Below the pieces are notes generated by a model. The model was given only the letters and a program-made list of their open reading frames with translations. It was not told the origin of the DNA and made no database searches. A DNA stretch of 64,000 nucleotides from Skermania piniformis (GTDB taxonomy: Bacteria > Actinomycetota > Actinomycetes > Mycobacteriales > Mycobacteriaceae): contig NZ_CP079105.1 in the NCBI RefSeq assembly GCF_019285775.1, positions 3,604,603-3,668,602 on the forward strand, in the 5' to 3' direction. This document shows positions 8,617 through 18,003 of the stretch, piece by piece. Position numbers and translations under genes: made by a program. The first letter of the stretch is position 1, and each line of letters begins with the position of its first letter.

Positions 8617-9999
8617 GTGACCACCGAACGACCGATCCCGATCGACCGGCTGAGCCCGATCGACGCCGCGTTTCTGCACGTCGAAGACCGGTCCAACCGG
8701 ATGCAGCTGGCCGGCATGTTGATCTTCGATGCCGATCCGCCCGGCTTCGCCGAGTTCCGCGAGGCCATCGTCCGCAGCCTGCCGCTACTCCCGCACTTTC
8801 GGCAGTGGGTGCGGCCCGGCACGCTCGCGCTGCGGCGGCCGAGCTGGGTCGACGACGCCGATTTCGACGTCGACTACCACCTGCATCACGTCGCGTTGCC
8901 GGCCCCGGGCGGACCCGCCGAGATCGCCGGCATGATCGACGACCTGACCGCGCAGCCGCTGGATCTGCAACGGTCCCCGTGGGAGCTGACCCTGGTCGAG
9001 GGCCTGGCCGGCGGTGGCTTCGCCCTCGCGCTCAAGGTGCATCACTGCATGGTCGACGGGCTGTCGATCATGGACATCTTTGCCGTGCTGTGCTCACCCG
9101 ATCCGCACTATCGACATCCCGAACCGGCACCGTGGACGCCGACGCCGGCTCCGGCGCTGTGGAAACGCCGCGCCGCGCGTCCGCGTCGGTCCGCGGCCGG
9201 CACCCCGCTCGACGCGCTGCGCCGACTCCCCCGCGCGGCCCGACTGGCCGGCCGCGCACCGGTGACCCGGTTCAATTCCGGACCGTCGAGCGCGGTCCGG
9301 CGTACCGAGTACCTGACGGTGCCGCTCTCGGTGATCCACGACATCCGCCGCGCGCACGGCACCACCGTGAACAACGCCGTGCTGGCCACGGTCACCGGCG
9401 CACTGCAGCGATACCTGTCGCGGCACGACGAACTCGTCGACGAGTTGTACGCCTTCGTACCGGTCAACCGCCGGGCCGATGCGGAGCGGGGCACCCACGG
9501 CAACCGGATCGCGATGACGTATCCGGCGCTCCCGGTCGGTGAGCTGGAGCCGAATCGGCGGGTCGAGGCGGTCCTGGCCGCGGTCGACGCGGCCGCCCGG
9601 AGCCGACAGGCCGAGGACACCGCTGCCCTGGCCGACCTGACCCGATATACCCCTCAACCGGTCGCCGCGGCGATCAACCGGGCGATGCAGCTGCGCAGCC
9701 GGATCTTCAATCTGACCGTCACCAACGTGCCCGGGCCACCGATTCCGGTGTACTTCCTGGGCCGGCAACTGAGCTTGATCCTCGGCGCCACCCCGTTGAC
9801 CCGAAAACACGCACTCACCGTCGCCGTACTCAGTTACAAAGGCAACATGACCTTCTCGGTGACCACCGACCCGCGGCGGGTTCCCGATCTCGACGACCTG
9901 ATGACCGACTTCCGATCCGAGCTGGACCTGCTGCACGCCCTCGCCGGCGGTCCGGTCGCCGACCCATCGACCGTCCCCACCACCCGGAGCACGCCATGA
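8617..9999 (+). CDS. WS/DGAT-family wax ester/triacylglycerol acyltransferase
   Basis: A 460-residue acyltransferase that transfers acyl groups from acyl-CoA to an alcohol or diacylglycerol. The active-site motif HHCMVDG lies near residue 141, the second conserved part includes NNAVLATVTGALQRYL, and the C-terminal block is NLTVTNVPGPPIPVYFLG. Length is typical. GTG 8617 is preceded by AGGAG. It overlaps the SDR start by 4 bp (ATGA), so the reductase, WS/DGAT and SDR form one transcript. It may esterify an alcohol made by the P450, or store acyl chains made by the ligase. In the M. tuberculosis mymA operon, WS/DGAT genes also sit beside an SDR and a FadD (family knowledge). Confidence 0.9.
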   Translation: MTTERPIPIDRLSPIDAAFLHVEDRSNRMQLAGMLIFDADPPGFAEFREAIVRSLPLLPHFRQWVRPGTLALRRPSWVDDADFDVDYHLHHVALPAPGGPAEIAGMIDDLTAQPLDLQRSPWELTLVEGLAGGGFALALKVHHCMVDGLSIMDIFAVLCSPDPHYRHPEPAPWTPTPAPALWKRRAARPRRSAAGTPLDALRRLPRAARLAGRAPVTRFNSGPSSAVRRTEYLTVPLSVIHDIRRAHGTTVNNAVLATVTGALQRYLSRHDELVDELYAFVPVNRRADAERGTHGNRIAMTYPALPVGELEPNRRVEAVLAAVDAAARSRQAEDTAALADLTRYTPQPVAAAINRAMQLRSRIFNLTVTNVPGPPIPVYFLGRQLSLILGATPLTRKHALTVAVLSYKGNMTFSVTTDPRRVPDLDDLMTDFRSELDLLHALAGGPVADPSTVPTTRSTP

Positions 10000-10835
10000 C
10001 CAGCACGAACACCTCACCGAGCGGCCTTCGCGTCGCCATCACCGGCGCCGGCCGCGGCATCGGACTCGCCACCGCCCGAGCATTCCACCGACAGGGTGCG
10101 ACCGTGATCATCGGCGACCTCGATCTCGACGTCGCCACCGAGGCCGCCGCCTCGATCGGGCCCGACGTGGTCGCCGTCGCGCTGGACGTCGCCGACCACG
10201 CCTCGTTCGCCGCGTTCCTGGCGGCCGCGACCGCGGACGGGCCGCTCGACGTGCTGGTCAACAATGCCGGCATCATGCCGATCGGGCATTTCCTCGACCT
10301 GTCCCCCGAGACCCACCGCAAGGCGGTGGAGGTCAACGTCGTCGGCTGCCTCAACGGCATGCACCTGGCGCTGCCCGACATGCTCGCCCGCGGCCGGGGC
10401 CACATCGTGAACGTCGCCTCGACCGCCGGCAAGACTCCGGTGCCCGGGGGGCTCAGCTACTGCGGTACCAAGGCCGCGGTGATCGCGCTGACCGAGACAG
10501 CCCGGGTCGAGTATGCCGGTTCCGGCGTCGAATTCACCTGCGTGATGCCACATTTCACCAACACCGAGCTGATCGCCGGCACCACCTCGACCCGGTTGAT
10601 GCCGGTCGTCGAGCCCGACGACGTCGCCGCCGCGATCGTCGACGCCGTCCGCGATCCACAGCCGGACGTGTTCGTCCCCAAGCTGATCGGGCCGATGCTC
10701 GGCACCATGCCGTTGCTCGGGCGCACGCTGCGCGACTTCCTCAGCCGCAAGCTCGGTGCCTACGACTCGTTCCTCGACATCGACCAGTCGGCTCGCGCCG
10801 GGTACAACCGCCGGATCGACGGCGATCCGAGCTGA
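9996..10835 (+). CDS. short-chain dehydrogenase/reductase (SadH-like)
   Basis: A 279-residue classical SDR with TGAGRGIG for cofactor binding near residue 17, NNAG near 90, the catalytic serine in VASTAG, and the YxxxK pair in SYCGTK. The C-terminal extension, with a hydrophobic patch and a basic end, resembles the SadH/Rv3085 group in size. It is the last gene of the reductase-WS/DGAT-SDR transcript and would interconvert an alcohol and an aldehyde or ketone between the P450 and aldehyde dehydrogenase steps (inference). The conserved ygfZ gene starts 25 bp later and marks the end of the accessory cluster. Confidence 0.85.
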   Translation: MTSTNTSPSGLRVAITGAGRGIGLATARAFHRQGATVIIGDLDLDVATEAAASIGPDVVAVALDVADHASFAAFLAAATADGPLDVLVNNAGIMPIGHFLDLSPETHRKAVEVNVVGCLNGMHLALPDMLARGRGHIVNVASTAGKTPVPGGLSYCGTKAAVIALTETARVEYAGSGVEFTCVMPHFTNTELIAGTTSTRLMPVVEPDDVAAAIVDAVRDPQPDVFVPKLIGPMLGTMPLLGRTLRDFLSRKLGAYDSFLDIDQSARAGYNRRIDGDPS

Positions 10836-10859
10836 ATCGGCGGCGCCTATGCTGGACAG

Positions 10860-11978
10860 GTGCGCGTTTCCGCCCCGCCCAGCCCGCTGCTCGCCACCGC
10901 CGGGGCGGTTCCGGGCCCGGACGACACCCCGGATTCGACCGTGGCCTGGCACTACGGCGATCCGCTGGGGGAGCAACGAACGGCCGAACACGACGTCGGG
11001 CTGGTCGATCGATCGCATCGATCGGTCCTGACGATCACCGGCGCCGAACGGCTGACCTGGCTGCACACCCTGATCAGTCAGCACGTCGCCGATCTGGCCG
11101 ACGGGCAGTCGGCGGAGAGCCTGCTGCTCGACGCGAACGGCCGGGTCGAGCAGCATTTCGTCCTCACCGAACTGGCCGGCACCAGCTGGCTCGACACCGA
11201 GGCCGAGACCGGGCCGGCCCTGCTGGACTACCTGCGCAAGATGGTCTTCTGGGCCGACGCCCAGCCCGCGGCGGCCGACTACGCCGTACTGACCCTGCTC
11301 GGCCCGCGGGCGGCGACCGTGCTCGCGGCCGTCGGGCTCGACCCGCTGCCGGCGGCGAGCTACGCAGCAGTCTCGCTTGCCGACGGATTCGTCCGCCGGA
11401 TGCCGTGGCCCACCGCACACGCCTACGATCTGATCGTTCCGCGGGCCCGGCTCGCCGAATGGTGGCAGCGACTGATCGCCGCCGGCGCGCGGCCGGTCGG
11501 CAGCTGGGCATTCGCCGCCTTGCGGGTGACGGCGCTGCGGCCGCGGCTGGGCAGTGACACCGACGACCGAACGATCCCACACGAGGTCGGCTGGATCGGC
11601 GCCGCCGCACAGGGGGGCGCGGTGCATCTGGACAAGGGGTGCTATCGCGGCCAGGAAACGGTCGCCCGCGTGCATAACCTCGGCAAACCGCCGCGCCGGC
11701 TGGTGCTCCTGCATCTCGACGGATCGGCCGACGAACGGCCCGAGCCGGGCACGCCGGTCGTCGCCGGGGGGCGGGCGGTCGGCCGCCTCGGCACGGTGGT
11801 CGATCATTACGAACTGGGCCCGATTGCGCTGGCCCTGGTGAAGCGCTCGATCGACCCGACAACGGCGCTCACCGCCGGCCCGGCCGCGGTCGCGATCGAC
11901 CCGGATTCGGTATCGGCCGAAGAACTACCCCAAGCCGGCCGGGCTGCGGTCGATCGGTTGCGCGGCACCGGTCGATGA
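10860..11978 (+). CDS. ygfZ: YgfZ/GcvT-like folate-binding protein
   Basis: A 372-residue homologue of YgfZ, a folate-dependent factor for maturation or repair of iron-sulfur proteins. The diagnostic motif KGCYRGQE is near residue 258, and the N-terminal part has the aminomethyltransferase (GcvT) fold: WHYGDPLGEQR and LTWLHTLISQH. GTG 10860 is the start; no strong ribosome site is visible. It overlaps the asparaginase gene by 4 bp (ATGA), so the two are translationally coupled. Its usual divergent neighbour pabC is on the far side of the accessory cluster. Confidence 0.88.
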   Translation: MRVSAPPSPLLATAGAVPGPDDTPDSTVAWHYGDPLGEQRTAEHDVGLVDRSHRSVLTITGAERLTWLHTLISQHVADLADGQSAESLLLDANGRVEQHFVLTELAGTSWLDTEAETGPALLDYLRKMVFWADAQPAAADYAVLTLLGPRAATVLAAVGLDPLPAASYAAVSLADGFVRRMPWPTAHAYDLIVPRARLAEWWQRLIAAGARPVGSWAFAALRVTALRPRLGSDTDDRTIPHEVGWIGAAAQGGAVHLDKGCYRGQETVARVHNLGKPPRRLVLLHLDGSADERPEPGTPVVAGGRAVGRLGTVVDHYELGPIALALVKRSIDPTTALTAGPAAVAIDPDSVSAEELPQAGRAAVDRLRGTGR

Positions 11979-12919
11979 GCACCGAACTCGTCGAGGTGCG
12001 TCGTTCCGGTTTCCGGGAAGGGGTACATCGCGGATCGTTGATCGTGCTGTCGCCGGACGGCCGGGCCGAGGTAACGCTCGGCGTCGTGGACGAACCGATC
12101 TTCCCCCGCTCGACCAACAAGCCGATGCAGGCAACCGCGCTGCTTCGGGCGGGTTTCGAGCCCGTCGACCGAACCGAACTCGCGATCGCCACCGCCTCGC
12201 ACTACGGCGAGCCCGAACATCTCCGACTGGTGCGCCGGCTGCTGGACCGGTTCGACCTGTCCACCGATCACCTCCGCTGCCCACCGGAGCTACCCACCGA
12301 CGAGCCAGCCCGGGCCCGGGCCGTACAGCACGGCGGCCCGAGCCGGATCGCGATGAACTGCTCGGGCAAGCATGCCGCGATGCTGGCAACCTGCCGGGTG
12401 AACGGCTGGCCGATCGACAGCTATCTCGATCCGGCGCACCCGGCGCAGTGCGCGGTGCTCGCCACCGTCAGCGCACTCACCGACGAACCCGAGCCGGCCA
12501 CGCTGGGCACGGACGGCTGCGGCGCGCCGATCGTGCCCGTTTCGCTGCGCGGCCTGGCCCGGGCCTTCGGTCGGTTCGCCATCGCCGCCGCCGGCACCCC
12601 CGAACGGCGTGTCGCGGATGCGATTCGCGGCGCGCCGTATGTGATCTCCGGCACCGGCGCCGCCGATCTGCAACTCGTGACGGCGGTGCCCGGACTGGTC
12701 ACCAAGGCCGGCGCGGACGGAGTGCACGCCGGTGCGCTGCCGGACGGGACCGCATTTGCCTTCAAGATCGACGACGGCGGGGAGCGGGCGCGGCTGCCCC
12801 TGGCTGCGGCGATCCTGCGGCGAATGGGCGCCGACGTACCGATCGAGCTGCTGACTTCGCCGGTGCTCGGCGGTGGTGAACCGGTCGGTATGGTCCGGGT
12901 ATTGCCAGGCCGGCTATAA
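11975..12919 (+). CDS. asparaginase family protein (thermolabile/rhizobial type)
   Basis: A 314-residue member of the serine beta-lactamase-like asparaginase family (asparaginase II, Rhizobium AnsA type). Features are FPRSTNKPMQA near residue 43, which carries the S-x-x-K pair, ASHYGEPEH near 70, MNCSGKHAAML near 119, TDGCGAP near 176 and GTGAADL near 223. The predicted reaction is L-asparagine to aspartate and ammonia in the cytosol. It overlaps ygfZ by 4 bp. The 160 bp after it hold only the DUF3073 promoter region. The family is unrelated in fold to E. coli AnsA/AnsB. Confidence 0.85.
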   Translation: MSTELVEVRRSGFREGVHRGSLIVLSPDGRAEVTLGVVDEPIFPRSTNKPMQATALLRAGFEPVDRTELAIATASHYGEPEHLRLVRRLLDRFDLSTDHLRCPPELPTDEPARARAVQHGGPSRIAMNCSGKHAAMLATCRVNGWPIDSYLDPAHPAQCAVLATVSALTDEPEPATLGTDGCGAPIVPVSLRGLARAFGRFAIAAAGTPERRVADAIRGAPYVISGTGAADLQLVTAVPGLVTKAGADGVHAGALPDGTAFAFKIDDGGERARLPLAAAILRRMGADVPIELLTSPVLGGGEPVGMVRVLPGRL

Positions 12920-13079
12920 GCCGACAACACGCCACGCGGACAACTCGGCACGCCGTCGTACCCCGCTCGTGGGAGCGCGACAGTGATTCGCACGCTAGAG
13001 TAGGCAGCAGGAAAATACTCAGTCGAACGGGGCCGCCGAATCCCCTGGCCGCCCCGCAAAACGTGCGAGGGGGTTAGCC

Positions 13080-13286
13080 ATGGGCCGCGGCCGGGCTAAA
13101 GCAAAACAGACGAAGGTGGCTCGGGAGCTCAAGTACAGCTCACCGGCAACGGACTTCGACAGCCTGCAGCGAGAGCTGTCGGGCGACTCGACCAGCTCGC
13201 ACCGTAGCGGCGTACGTTCCGGCGATCCCTACGAGACGCCGCGATGGGACGACGATGACGAGGACGACTGGCGCTCAGCCCGCTGA
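13080..13286 (+). CDS. DUF3073 family protein
   Basis: A 68-residue, highly charged small protein of a family confined to actinobacteria. The conserved start MGRGRAKAKQTKVARELKY is followed by a low-complexity acidic tail (DDDDEDDW). ATG 13080 follows a GAGGGGG ribosome site. Its place next to purM is the same as that of Rv0810c in M. tuberculosis (from memory). The function is not known; the basic N-terminus and acidic C-terminus suggest nucleic-acid or ribosome contact, which is speculation. It converges on purM across a bidirectional hairpin. Confidence 0.88.
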   Translation: MGRGRAKAKQTKVARELKYSSPATDFDSLQRELSGDSTSSHRSGVRSGDPYETPRWDDDDEDDWRSAR

Positions 13287-13308
13287 CCGGGGAAACCGAG
13301 GACCCGTC

Positions 13309-13332
13309 GGGGAAGCCGAAATCGGCTTCCCC
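13309..13332. terminator. hairpin between DUF3073 and purM
   Basis: An 11-bp perfect stem, GGGGAAGCCGA and TCGGCTTCCCC, with a 2-base centre (4-base loop if the last pair opens) lies 22 bp after the DUF3073 stop. No clear U tract follows, as is usual in high-GC actinobacteria. It can serve both convergent genes. Confidence 0.6.
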
Positions 13333-13334
13333 AG

Positions 13335-13400
13335 CATCGTCTCTGGGCACTGCCTTACCATCTCTGGGCACTGCCGTGTCGTCTCCGGGTCTTGCCGTGG
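13335..13400. repeat. short tandem imperfect repeat
   Basis: Three imperfect units of about 21 bp lie between the hairpin and the purM stop. The core TCTCTGGGCACTGCC occurs twice (from 13340 and from 13361), then a diverged GTCTCCGGGTCTTGCC starts at 13381. No open frame of note uses them. They look like slippage products in a non-coding spacer. Confidence 0.5.
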
Positions 13401-13464
13401 TCGGTAGGACCCGTCGGCGAGACGGTGATCTCGCCGCACCCAGTTAGCCGGTAACCACCCGAAA

Positions 13465-14541
13465 TCAGAACCGCGGGTGGTCCCCGACCAGCACCGCGCG
13501 CTCGTCGCCGGTCGCTTTTCGCACGCTGCCGAGCGTCCAGCATTCGACATGCCGAGCAGTCAGGACGGCAAGTGCGCGATCCGCATCCTCGGGCGCGACG
13601 ACGGCGACCATTCCGACGCCCATGTTGAACGTCCGCTCCATCTCCGCCCGCTCGATCCGGCCGCGGTGCGAGAGCAGGGCGAAGACGGGCGCCGGGGTCC
13701 AGGTCCGCCGATCCAGCTCGGCAACCAGCCCGGCCGGCATCACCCGGCTCAGGTTGGCGGCCAGTCCACCACCGGTGACGTGGGCGAATGTCCGGATATC
13801 GGTCTCCGCGACGAGGGCCAGGCAATCCTTGGCGTAGATCCGGGTGGGTTCGAGCAGTTCCTCGCCGAGGGTCCGGCCGAATTCCTCGACGTGCCCGCCC
13901 AACGGCATCCGATTCAGCTCGAGCAACACCTTGCGGACCAGGCTGTACCCGTTGGCATGCAGGCCGGACGAGCCCATCGCGATCACCACGTCGCCGGGAC
14001 GGACCCGGTCGGGCCCCAGTACGGCGTCGGCTTCGACCACACCCACCGCGGTCGCCGAAATGTCGTAGTCGTCGTCGCCCATCAGGCCGGGGTGTTCGGC
14101 GGTCTCCCCACCGAGCAGGGCACAGCCCGCCCGGACGCAGCCGTCGGCGATGCCGGACACCACGTCGGCGACGCGCTCGGGAATCACCTTGCCGACCGCG
14201 ATGTAGTCCTGCAGGAACAGCGGCTCGGCCCCGCACACCACCAGATCGTCGACCACCATCGCGGTCAGATCCAGCCCGATGGTGTCGTGGCGGTCCATCG
14301 CCCGGGCGATCGCAATCTTGGTCCCGACACCGTCGGTCGACGCCGCGATCAGCGGCTCGCGATACGCCCGCTTGAGCGCGAACAAACCGGCGAAGCCGCC
14401 GATACCGCCCTGCACCTCCGGCCGACTGGCCCGCTTGGCAAGCGGACCGAACAGTTCGACGGCACGATCACCGGCAGCGATGTCCACCCCGGCCTCGGCG
14501 TAGGAAACTCCTGGACGACGGTAGCGGATCGGATCGGTCAT
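13465..14541 (-). CDS. purM: phosphoribosylformylglycinamidine cyclo-ligase
   Basis: AIR synthetase, 358 residues, the fifth step of purine synthesis: FGAM plus ATP to AIR. The family pattern is clear: SYAEAGVDIAAGDRAVE at the N-terminus, TDGVGTKIAIA near residue 66, DDLVVCGAEPLFLQDYIA near 97, GGETAEHPGLM near 143 and the C-terminal HVTGGGLAANL. ATG 14541 is the start. It follows purF on the same strand after 86 bp, so the two are probably one operon, as in mycobacteria (Rv0808-Rv0809). Confidence 0.95.
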   Translation of the reverse strand: MTDPIRYRRPGVSYAEAGVDIAAGDRAVELFGPLAKRASRPEVQGGIGGFAGLFALKRAYREPLIAASTDGVGTKIAIARAMDRHDTIGLDLTAMVVDDLVVCGAEPLFLQDYIAVGKVIPERVADVVSGIADGCVRAGCALLGGETAEHPGLMGDDDYDISATAVGVVEADAVLGPDRVRPGDVVIAMGSSGLHANGYSLVRKVLLELNRMPLGGHVEEFGRTLGEELLEPTRIYAKDCLALVAETDIRTFAHVTGGGLAANLSRVMPAGLVAELDRRTWTPAPVFALLSHRGRIERAEMERTFNMGVGMVAVVAPEDADRALAVLTARHVECWTLGSVRKATGDERAVLVGDHPRF

Positions 14542-14627
14542 CGACTACGACGCTCCAAAATCTCGGGTGGCAGGGTGGCGGACGCACGCCATCGGGAACG
14601 ACGAGGCCGTCCCGCGGCACAGGTCGC

Positions 14628-16193
14628 TCAGCAGGCTCGAACTCGTGGATCCTCGGTCAGCACCGAACCCGGCAGCATGCCCTCGAGCAGGTTCTTTCCG
14701 ATTGCCTCGGACGGCAGCTCGATCGGGTACTCGCCGCTGAAACACGCGGTGCACAACCGCGAGCGCGGCTGCTCGGTGGCCGCGATCATCCCGCCGGTCG
14801 AGATATAGCCGAGGGAATCCGCCCCGATCGACCGGCGCACGCCCTCGACCATCTCTTCGAACGTGCGGCTGCCCTCCAGACCGTCGGCGCCGATCCCGGC
14901 TTCCGGCCCGGCACCGTTGGCGATCAGCTCGGCCGGCGACGCGAAATCGATGCCGTAGAAGCACGGCCAGCGCACCGGCGGCGACGCGATCCGCACGTGG
15001 ATCTCGATGGCACCCGCCTCGCGCAACATCCGGATCAGCGCGCGCTGGGTGTTCCCGCGCACGATCGAATCGTCGACCACGATCAGCCGCTTGCCGCGGA
15101 TCACCTCACGCAGCGGATTCAGCTTGAGTCGGATGCCGAGCTGCCGGATCGTCTGTGACGGCTGGATGAAGGTACGCCCGATATAGGCGTTCTTCATCAA
15201 GCCCTGGCCGTAGGGCACGCCCGAGCCCTGGGCGTAGCCCACCGCTGCCGGGGTGCCCGACTCCGGGACCGGGATGACCAGGTCGGCGGCAACCGGATGC
15301 TCGGCCGCCAGCCGACGCCCGATCTCCACCCGGGCCGCGTGTACCGAGCGCCCGGCGATCGTGGAATCCGGCCGGGCCAGGTAGACGTACTCGAAGACAC
15401 AGCCTTTGGGCTCCGGATTGGCGAACCGTGCCGACCGGACCCCGTCGGCGTCGATCGCCAGCAGCTCGCCCGGCTCGATCTCGCGGACGAACGAGGCACC
15501 CACGATGTCGAGCGCGGCGGTCTCGCTGGCCACCACCCAACCCCGGTCCAGCCGGCCGAGACAGAGCGGGTGGATACCGTGCGGGTCGCGGGCCGCGTAC
15601 AGCGTGTTCTCGTCCATGAAGGTGAGGCAGAACGCGCCGCGGAGCGTCGGCAGCAGCGCCATGGCGGCCTGCTCGATGGTCCGATCCGCCGCCGCGTGCG
15701 ATAGCAGCGCCGTCATCACATCCGAATCCGAGGTCGCCGCAGCGCGGCGGGGATCACCGAGCAGGCCCAGCGTGCGTGCCCGGGTCGCCAGCTCGACGGT
15801 GTTGACCAGGTTGCCGTTGTGGCCGAGCGCAAGCCCGCTGCCGACCGCCGTCGTGCGGAAGACCGGCTGCGCATTTTCCCAGGTGGTAGCGCCGGTGGTG
15901 GAATAGCGGCAGTGCCCGACGGCCACGTGCCCCGGCATGGCCGCCAGCGTCTGCTCGTCGAACACCTGGCTGACCAGGCCAAGATCCTTGAAGACCAGCA
16001 CCTGAGCACCGTCCGCGACCGCGATGCCGGCCGCTTCCTGGCCGCGGTGCTGCAACGCGTAGAGGCCGTAGTAGGTGAGCTTGGCGACATCCTCGCCCGG
16101 TGCCCACACCCCGAACACACCGCATTCTTCGCGCGGGCCGTTATCGATGGGACTCGGATCCGAACGGTCGACCGACAGATCGGTGCTGGTCAC
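14628..16193 (-). CDS. purF: amidophosphoribosyltransferase
   Basis: The committed step of purine synthesis: PRPP and glutamine to 5-phosphoribosylamine. The 521-residue protein has a short propeptide before Cys24 in REECGVFGVW, the N-terminal glutaminase nucleophile exposed by cleavage, as in the B. subtilis-like class. The glutaminase body includes LQHRGQEAAGI. The PRPP loop is LIVVDDSIVRGNTQ. Cysteines in ASPPVRWPCFYGID and in LCTACFSGEYP are placed as the Fe-S ligands of that class. The GTG start at 16193 has GGGAG ten bases upstream; a longer in-frame reading to 16571 is rejected because it runs through the divergent neighbour. Confidence 0.95.
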   Translation of the reverse strand: MTSTDLSVDRSDPSPIDNGPREECGVFGVWAPGEDVAKLTYYGLYALQHRGQEAAGIAVADGAQVLVFKDLGLVSQVFDEQTLAAMPGHVAVGHCRYSTTGATTWENAQPVFRTTAVGSGLALGHNGNLVNTVELATRARTLGLLGDPRRAAATSDSDVMTALLSHAAADRTIEQAAMALLPTLRGAFCLTFMDENTLYAARDPHGIHPLCLGRLDRGWVVASETAALDIVGASFVREIEPGELLAIDADGVRSARFANPEPKGCVFEYVYLARPDSTIAGRSVHAARVEIGRRLAAEHPVAADLVIPVPESGTPAAVGYAQGSGVPYGQGLMKNAYIGRTFIQPSQTIRQLGIRLKLNPLREVIRGKRLIVVDDSIVRGNTQRALIRMLREAGAIEIHVRIASPPVRWPCFYGIDFASPAELIANGAGPEAGIGADGLEGSRTFEEMVEGVRRSIGADSLGYISTGGMIAATEQPRSRLCTACFSGEYPIELPSEAIGKNLLEGMLPGSVLTEDPRVRAC

Positions 16194-16314
16194 GTGGAAC
16201 TGCTCCCTGTTCGGGGGTAGTGGCGATAACAATTCTACGACCAGTTGCCGAGCCGGGCGAGCGCGCCGTTCGTTCATCCCACGGCGGCAGCGCGCAGTGC
16301 TAGCGTCCGAGATC

Positions 16315-17610
16315 GTGAGCGAGCACAACGACGATCCCCGGCCGGTGCTCCGGAGCCCGCGGTTGTGGCTCGCGCCGGCCGTGGTCGTGACCGCGCTGAT
16401 GGCGCTGCTCGCGGCGATGTACCTGGGCGGGGTGCTCGACCCACAGCAACATCTGCACGGGTTCCCGGTGGCGCTGGTCGACCAGGACGAGGGCGAAACC
16501 GTGGCCGGCCAACCGCGCAACGTGGGCCACGAGATCGCCGACGGCATCGCCGACCGGATCCCGGCCGACAAGATCGACCTCCGCCGGATCGGAATCGCCG
16601 AAGCAACCGATCAGCTACAACACGGCGAGGTCTACGGCGCGATCGTGATCCCGAGCGACTTCTCCAAACGTTTGATGATCTTGGGGCAGGCGAGCGTGGT
16701 TCCCGGCGACGTCGAGCGGCCGGTGATCACGGTGCAGCTCAACCCGCGGATGGGCGCATACGCCCAGGCGATCACGCTTCGGATCGCCGAACAGGCGCTG
16801 GAACAGGTCAACGACATGGTCGGCAAACAGCTGACCGAGCAGGTGCGGGCCGAACTGGCGAAGGGCGAGCAACCACCGACGCTGTCCGGCGCAAGCCAGC
16901 TCACCCTGGCCCAGCCGGTGGACGTGCGGCAGGTGTCGTTCCACCCGCTGCCGGACGGGACCGGCAACGGGTTGTCCGCCTTCTTCTACACGATCATGCT
17001 GGTCCTGGCCGGCTTCACCGGGTCGATGATCGTGCACCAGCTGGTCGACTCCCGCCTCGGCTTCGCACCGACCGAGTTCGGGCCGTGGTACGTGCGGTAT
17101 CCGTCGGTCGGTATCTCCCGGTTCCGCACGTTGCTGGTCAAGTGGGGCATCATCGCCGGCGTCGCGCCGGTGGTCTCCGGCATCTATCTCGGCATCGCCC
17201 GGCTGCTCGGCATGCCGGTGGACCGGCCGTTGGCGCTGTTCCTGTACAGCACCCTGGCGATCATCTCGGTCGGCGTCACTGCGCTCACCGTGCTGGCCGC
17301 ACTCGGCTCGGCCGGGATGCTGGTCAATCTGGTGGTGTTCATCGTGGCCGGATTGCCGGCGTCGGGCGGCTCGGTGCCGATCGAGGCGACGCCACCGCTG
17401 TTCGGGCTGCTCGCCCGGGTCGAACCGATGCACCAGGTGTTCCTCGGCGTGCGGTCGATCCTGTACTTCAACGCGACCGGCGCCGGATTGGCCTCGGCGA
17501 TCTGGATGGCGATACTCGGTCTCGGCATCGGTCTGGCGGCGGGCGCCGCGGTAACCCGGTTCTACGACCGCAAAGGGCTGCTCCGGCAGGCTTCGCCGGC
17601 GTCGGCCTGA
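16315..17610 (+). CDS. DUF3533/ABC-2-like membrane protein (YhgE/Pip group)
   Basis: A 431-residue membrane protein with one N-terminal helix (about residues 19-40), a long extracytoplasmic segment with VALVDQDEGETV near residue 55 (typical of DUF3533/YhgE), and five or six C-terminal helices from about residue 230. The fold resembles ABC-2 permeases, but no ATPase gene is nearby. GTG 16315 is taken as the start; it lies in the 121-bp divergent spacer opposite purF. Its 3' end overlaps the convergent SCP-like gene by 49 bp. The function is unknown: transport of a lipophilic compound, or a phage or cell-wall role, as proposed for relatives. Confidence 0.7.
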   Translation: MSEHNDDPRPVLRSPRLWLAPAVVVTALMALLAAMYLGGVLDPQQHLHGFPVALVDQDEGETVAGQPRNVGHEIADGIADRIPADKIDLRRIGIAEATDQLQHGEVYGAIVIPSDFSKRLMILGQASVVPGDVERPVITVQLNPRMGAYAQAITLRIAEQALEQVNDMVGKQLTEQVRAELAKGEQPPTLSGASQLTLAQPVDVRQVSFHPLPDGTGNGLSAFFYTIMLVLAGFTGSMIVHQLVDSRLGFAPTEFGPWYVRYPSVGISRFRTLLVKWGIIAGVAPVVSGIYLGIARLLGMPVDRPLALFLYSTLAIISVGVTALTVLAALGSAGMLVNLVVFIVAGLPASGGSVPIEATPPLFGLLARVEPMHQVFLGVRSILYFNATGAGLASAIWMAILGLGIGLAAGAAVTRFYDRKGLLRQASPASA

Positions 17611-17993
17611 TCGGGTCCGGCCAGCGGGAGAAATCGCGCCACCGCACCGGCCCGGGTGCCGGACGCGCGCAGCCGCCCGGCGGCGACCACGGTTTCGAAG
17701 TCGGTCGCCCCGACCACCAGTTCCAGCCAGGTCCGCGGATCGGTTTCCACCACATTCGGCGGCGTGCCCCGGGTATGCCGGGGCCCCTCGATGCACTGCA
17801 CCGACACGAACGGCGGCACCCGCAGCTCCACCGAGTGCCCGGGCGCTCGCTGCGCGAGGGTGCGGGCGCTGTGGCGGACCGCGGCAGCCAGTTCCGCCCG
17901 AGCCGGGGCGGCGACCGCCGGATCGGCCAGCCAGGCCGCGACCGCCGCCAGCGACGCACGCAGCGCAGCGGGATCGATCGGACGCGCAGCCAT
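17562..17993 (-). CDS. sterol carrier protein-like (bacterial SCP orthologue)
   Basis: A 143-residue protein matching the small actinobacterial SCP-2-like family found beside purF (Rv0807 position). Conserved text includes HSVELRVPPFVSVQCIEG near residue 52 and TWLELVVGATDFETVVAAG near 85, the surface expected of a lipid-binding pocket. ATG 17993 is the start; an in-frame upstream ATG at 18053 would overlap the neighbour and is not favoured. The last 16 codons overlap the convergent DUF3533 gene. The ligand is unknown. Confidence 0.75.
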   Translation of the reverse strand: MAARPIDPAALRASLAAVAAWLADPAVAAPARAELAAAVRHSARTLAQRAPGHSVELRVPPFVSVQCIEGPRHTRGTPPNVVETDPRTWLELVVGATDFETVVAAGRLRASGTRAGAVARFLPLAGPDQADAGEACRSSPLRS

Positions 17994-18003
17994 GCCCAGC
18001 AGG

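Noticed and set aside
16194-16571. N-terminal extension of purF
   Set aside because: The extension overlaps the divergent membrane protein. The GTG at 16193 has a good ribosome site and gives the expected short propeptide.
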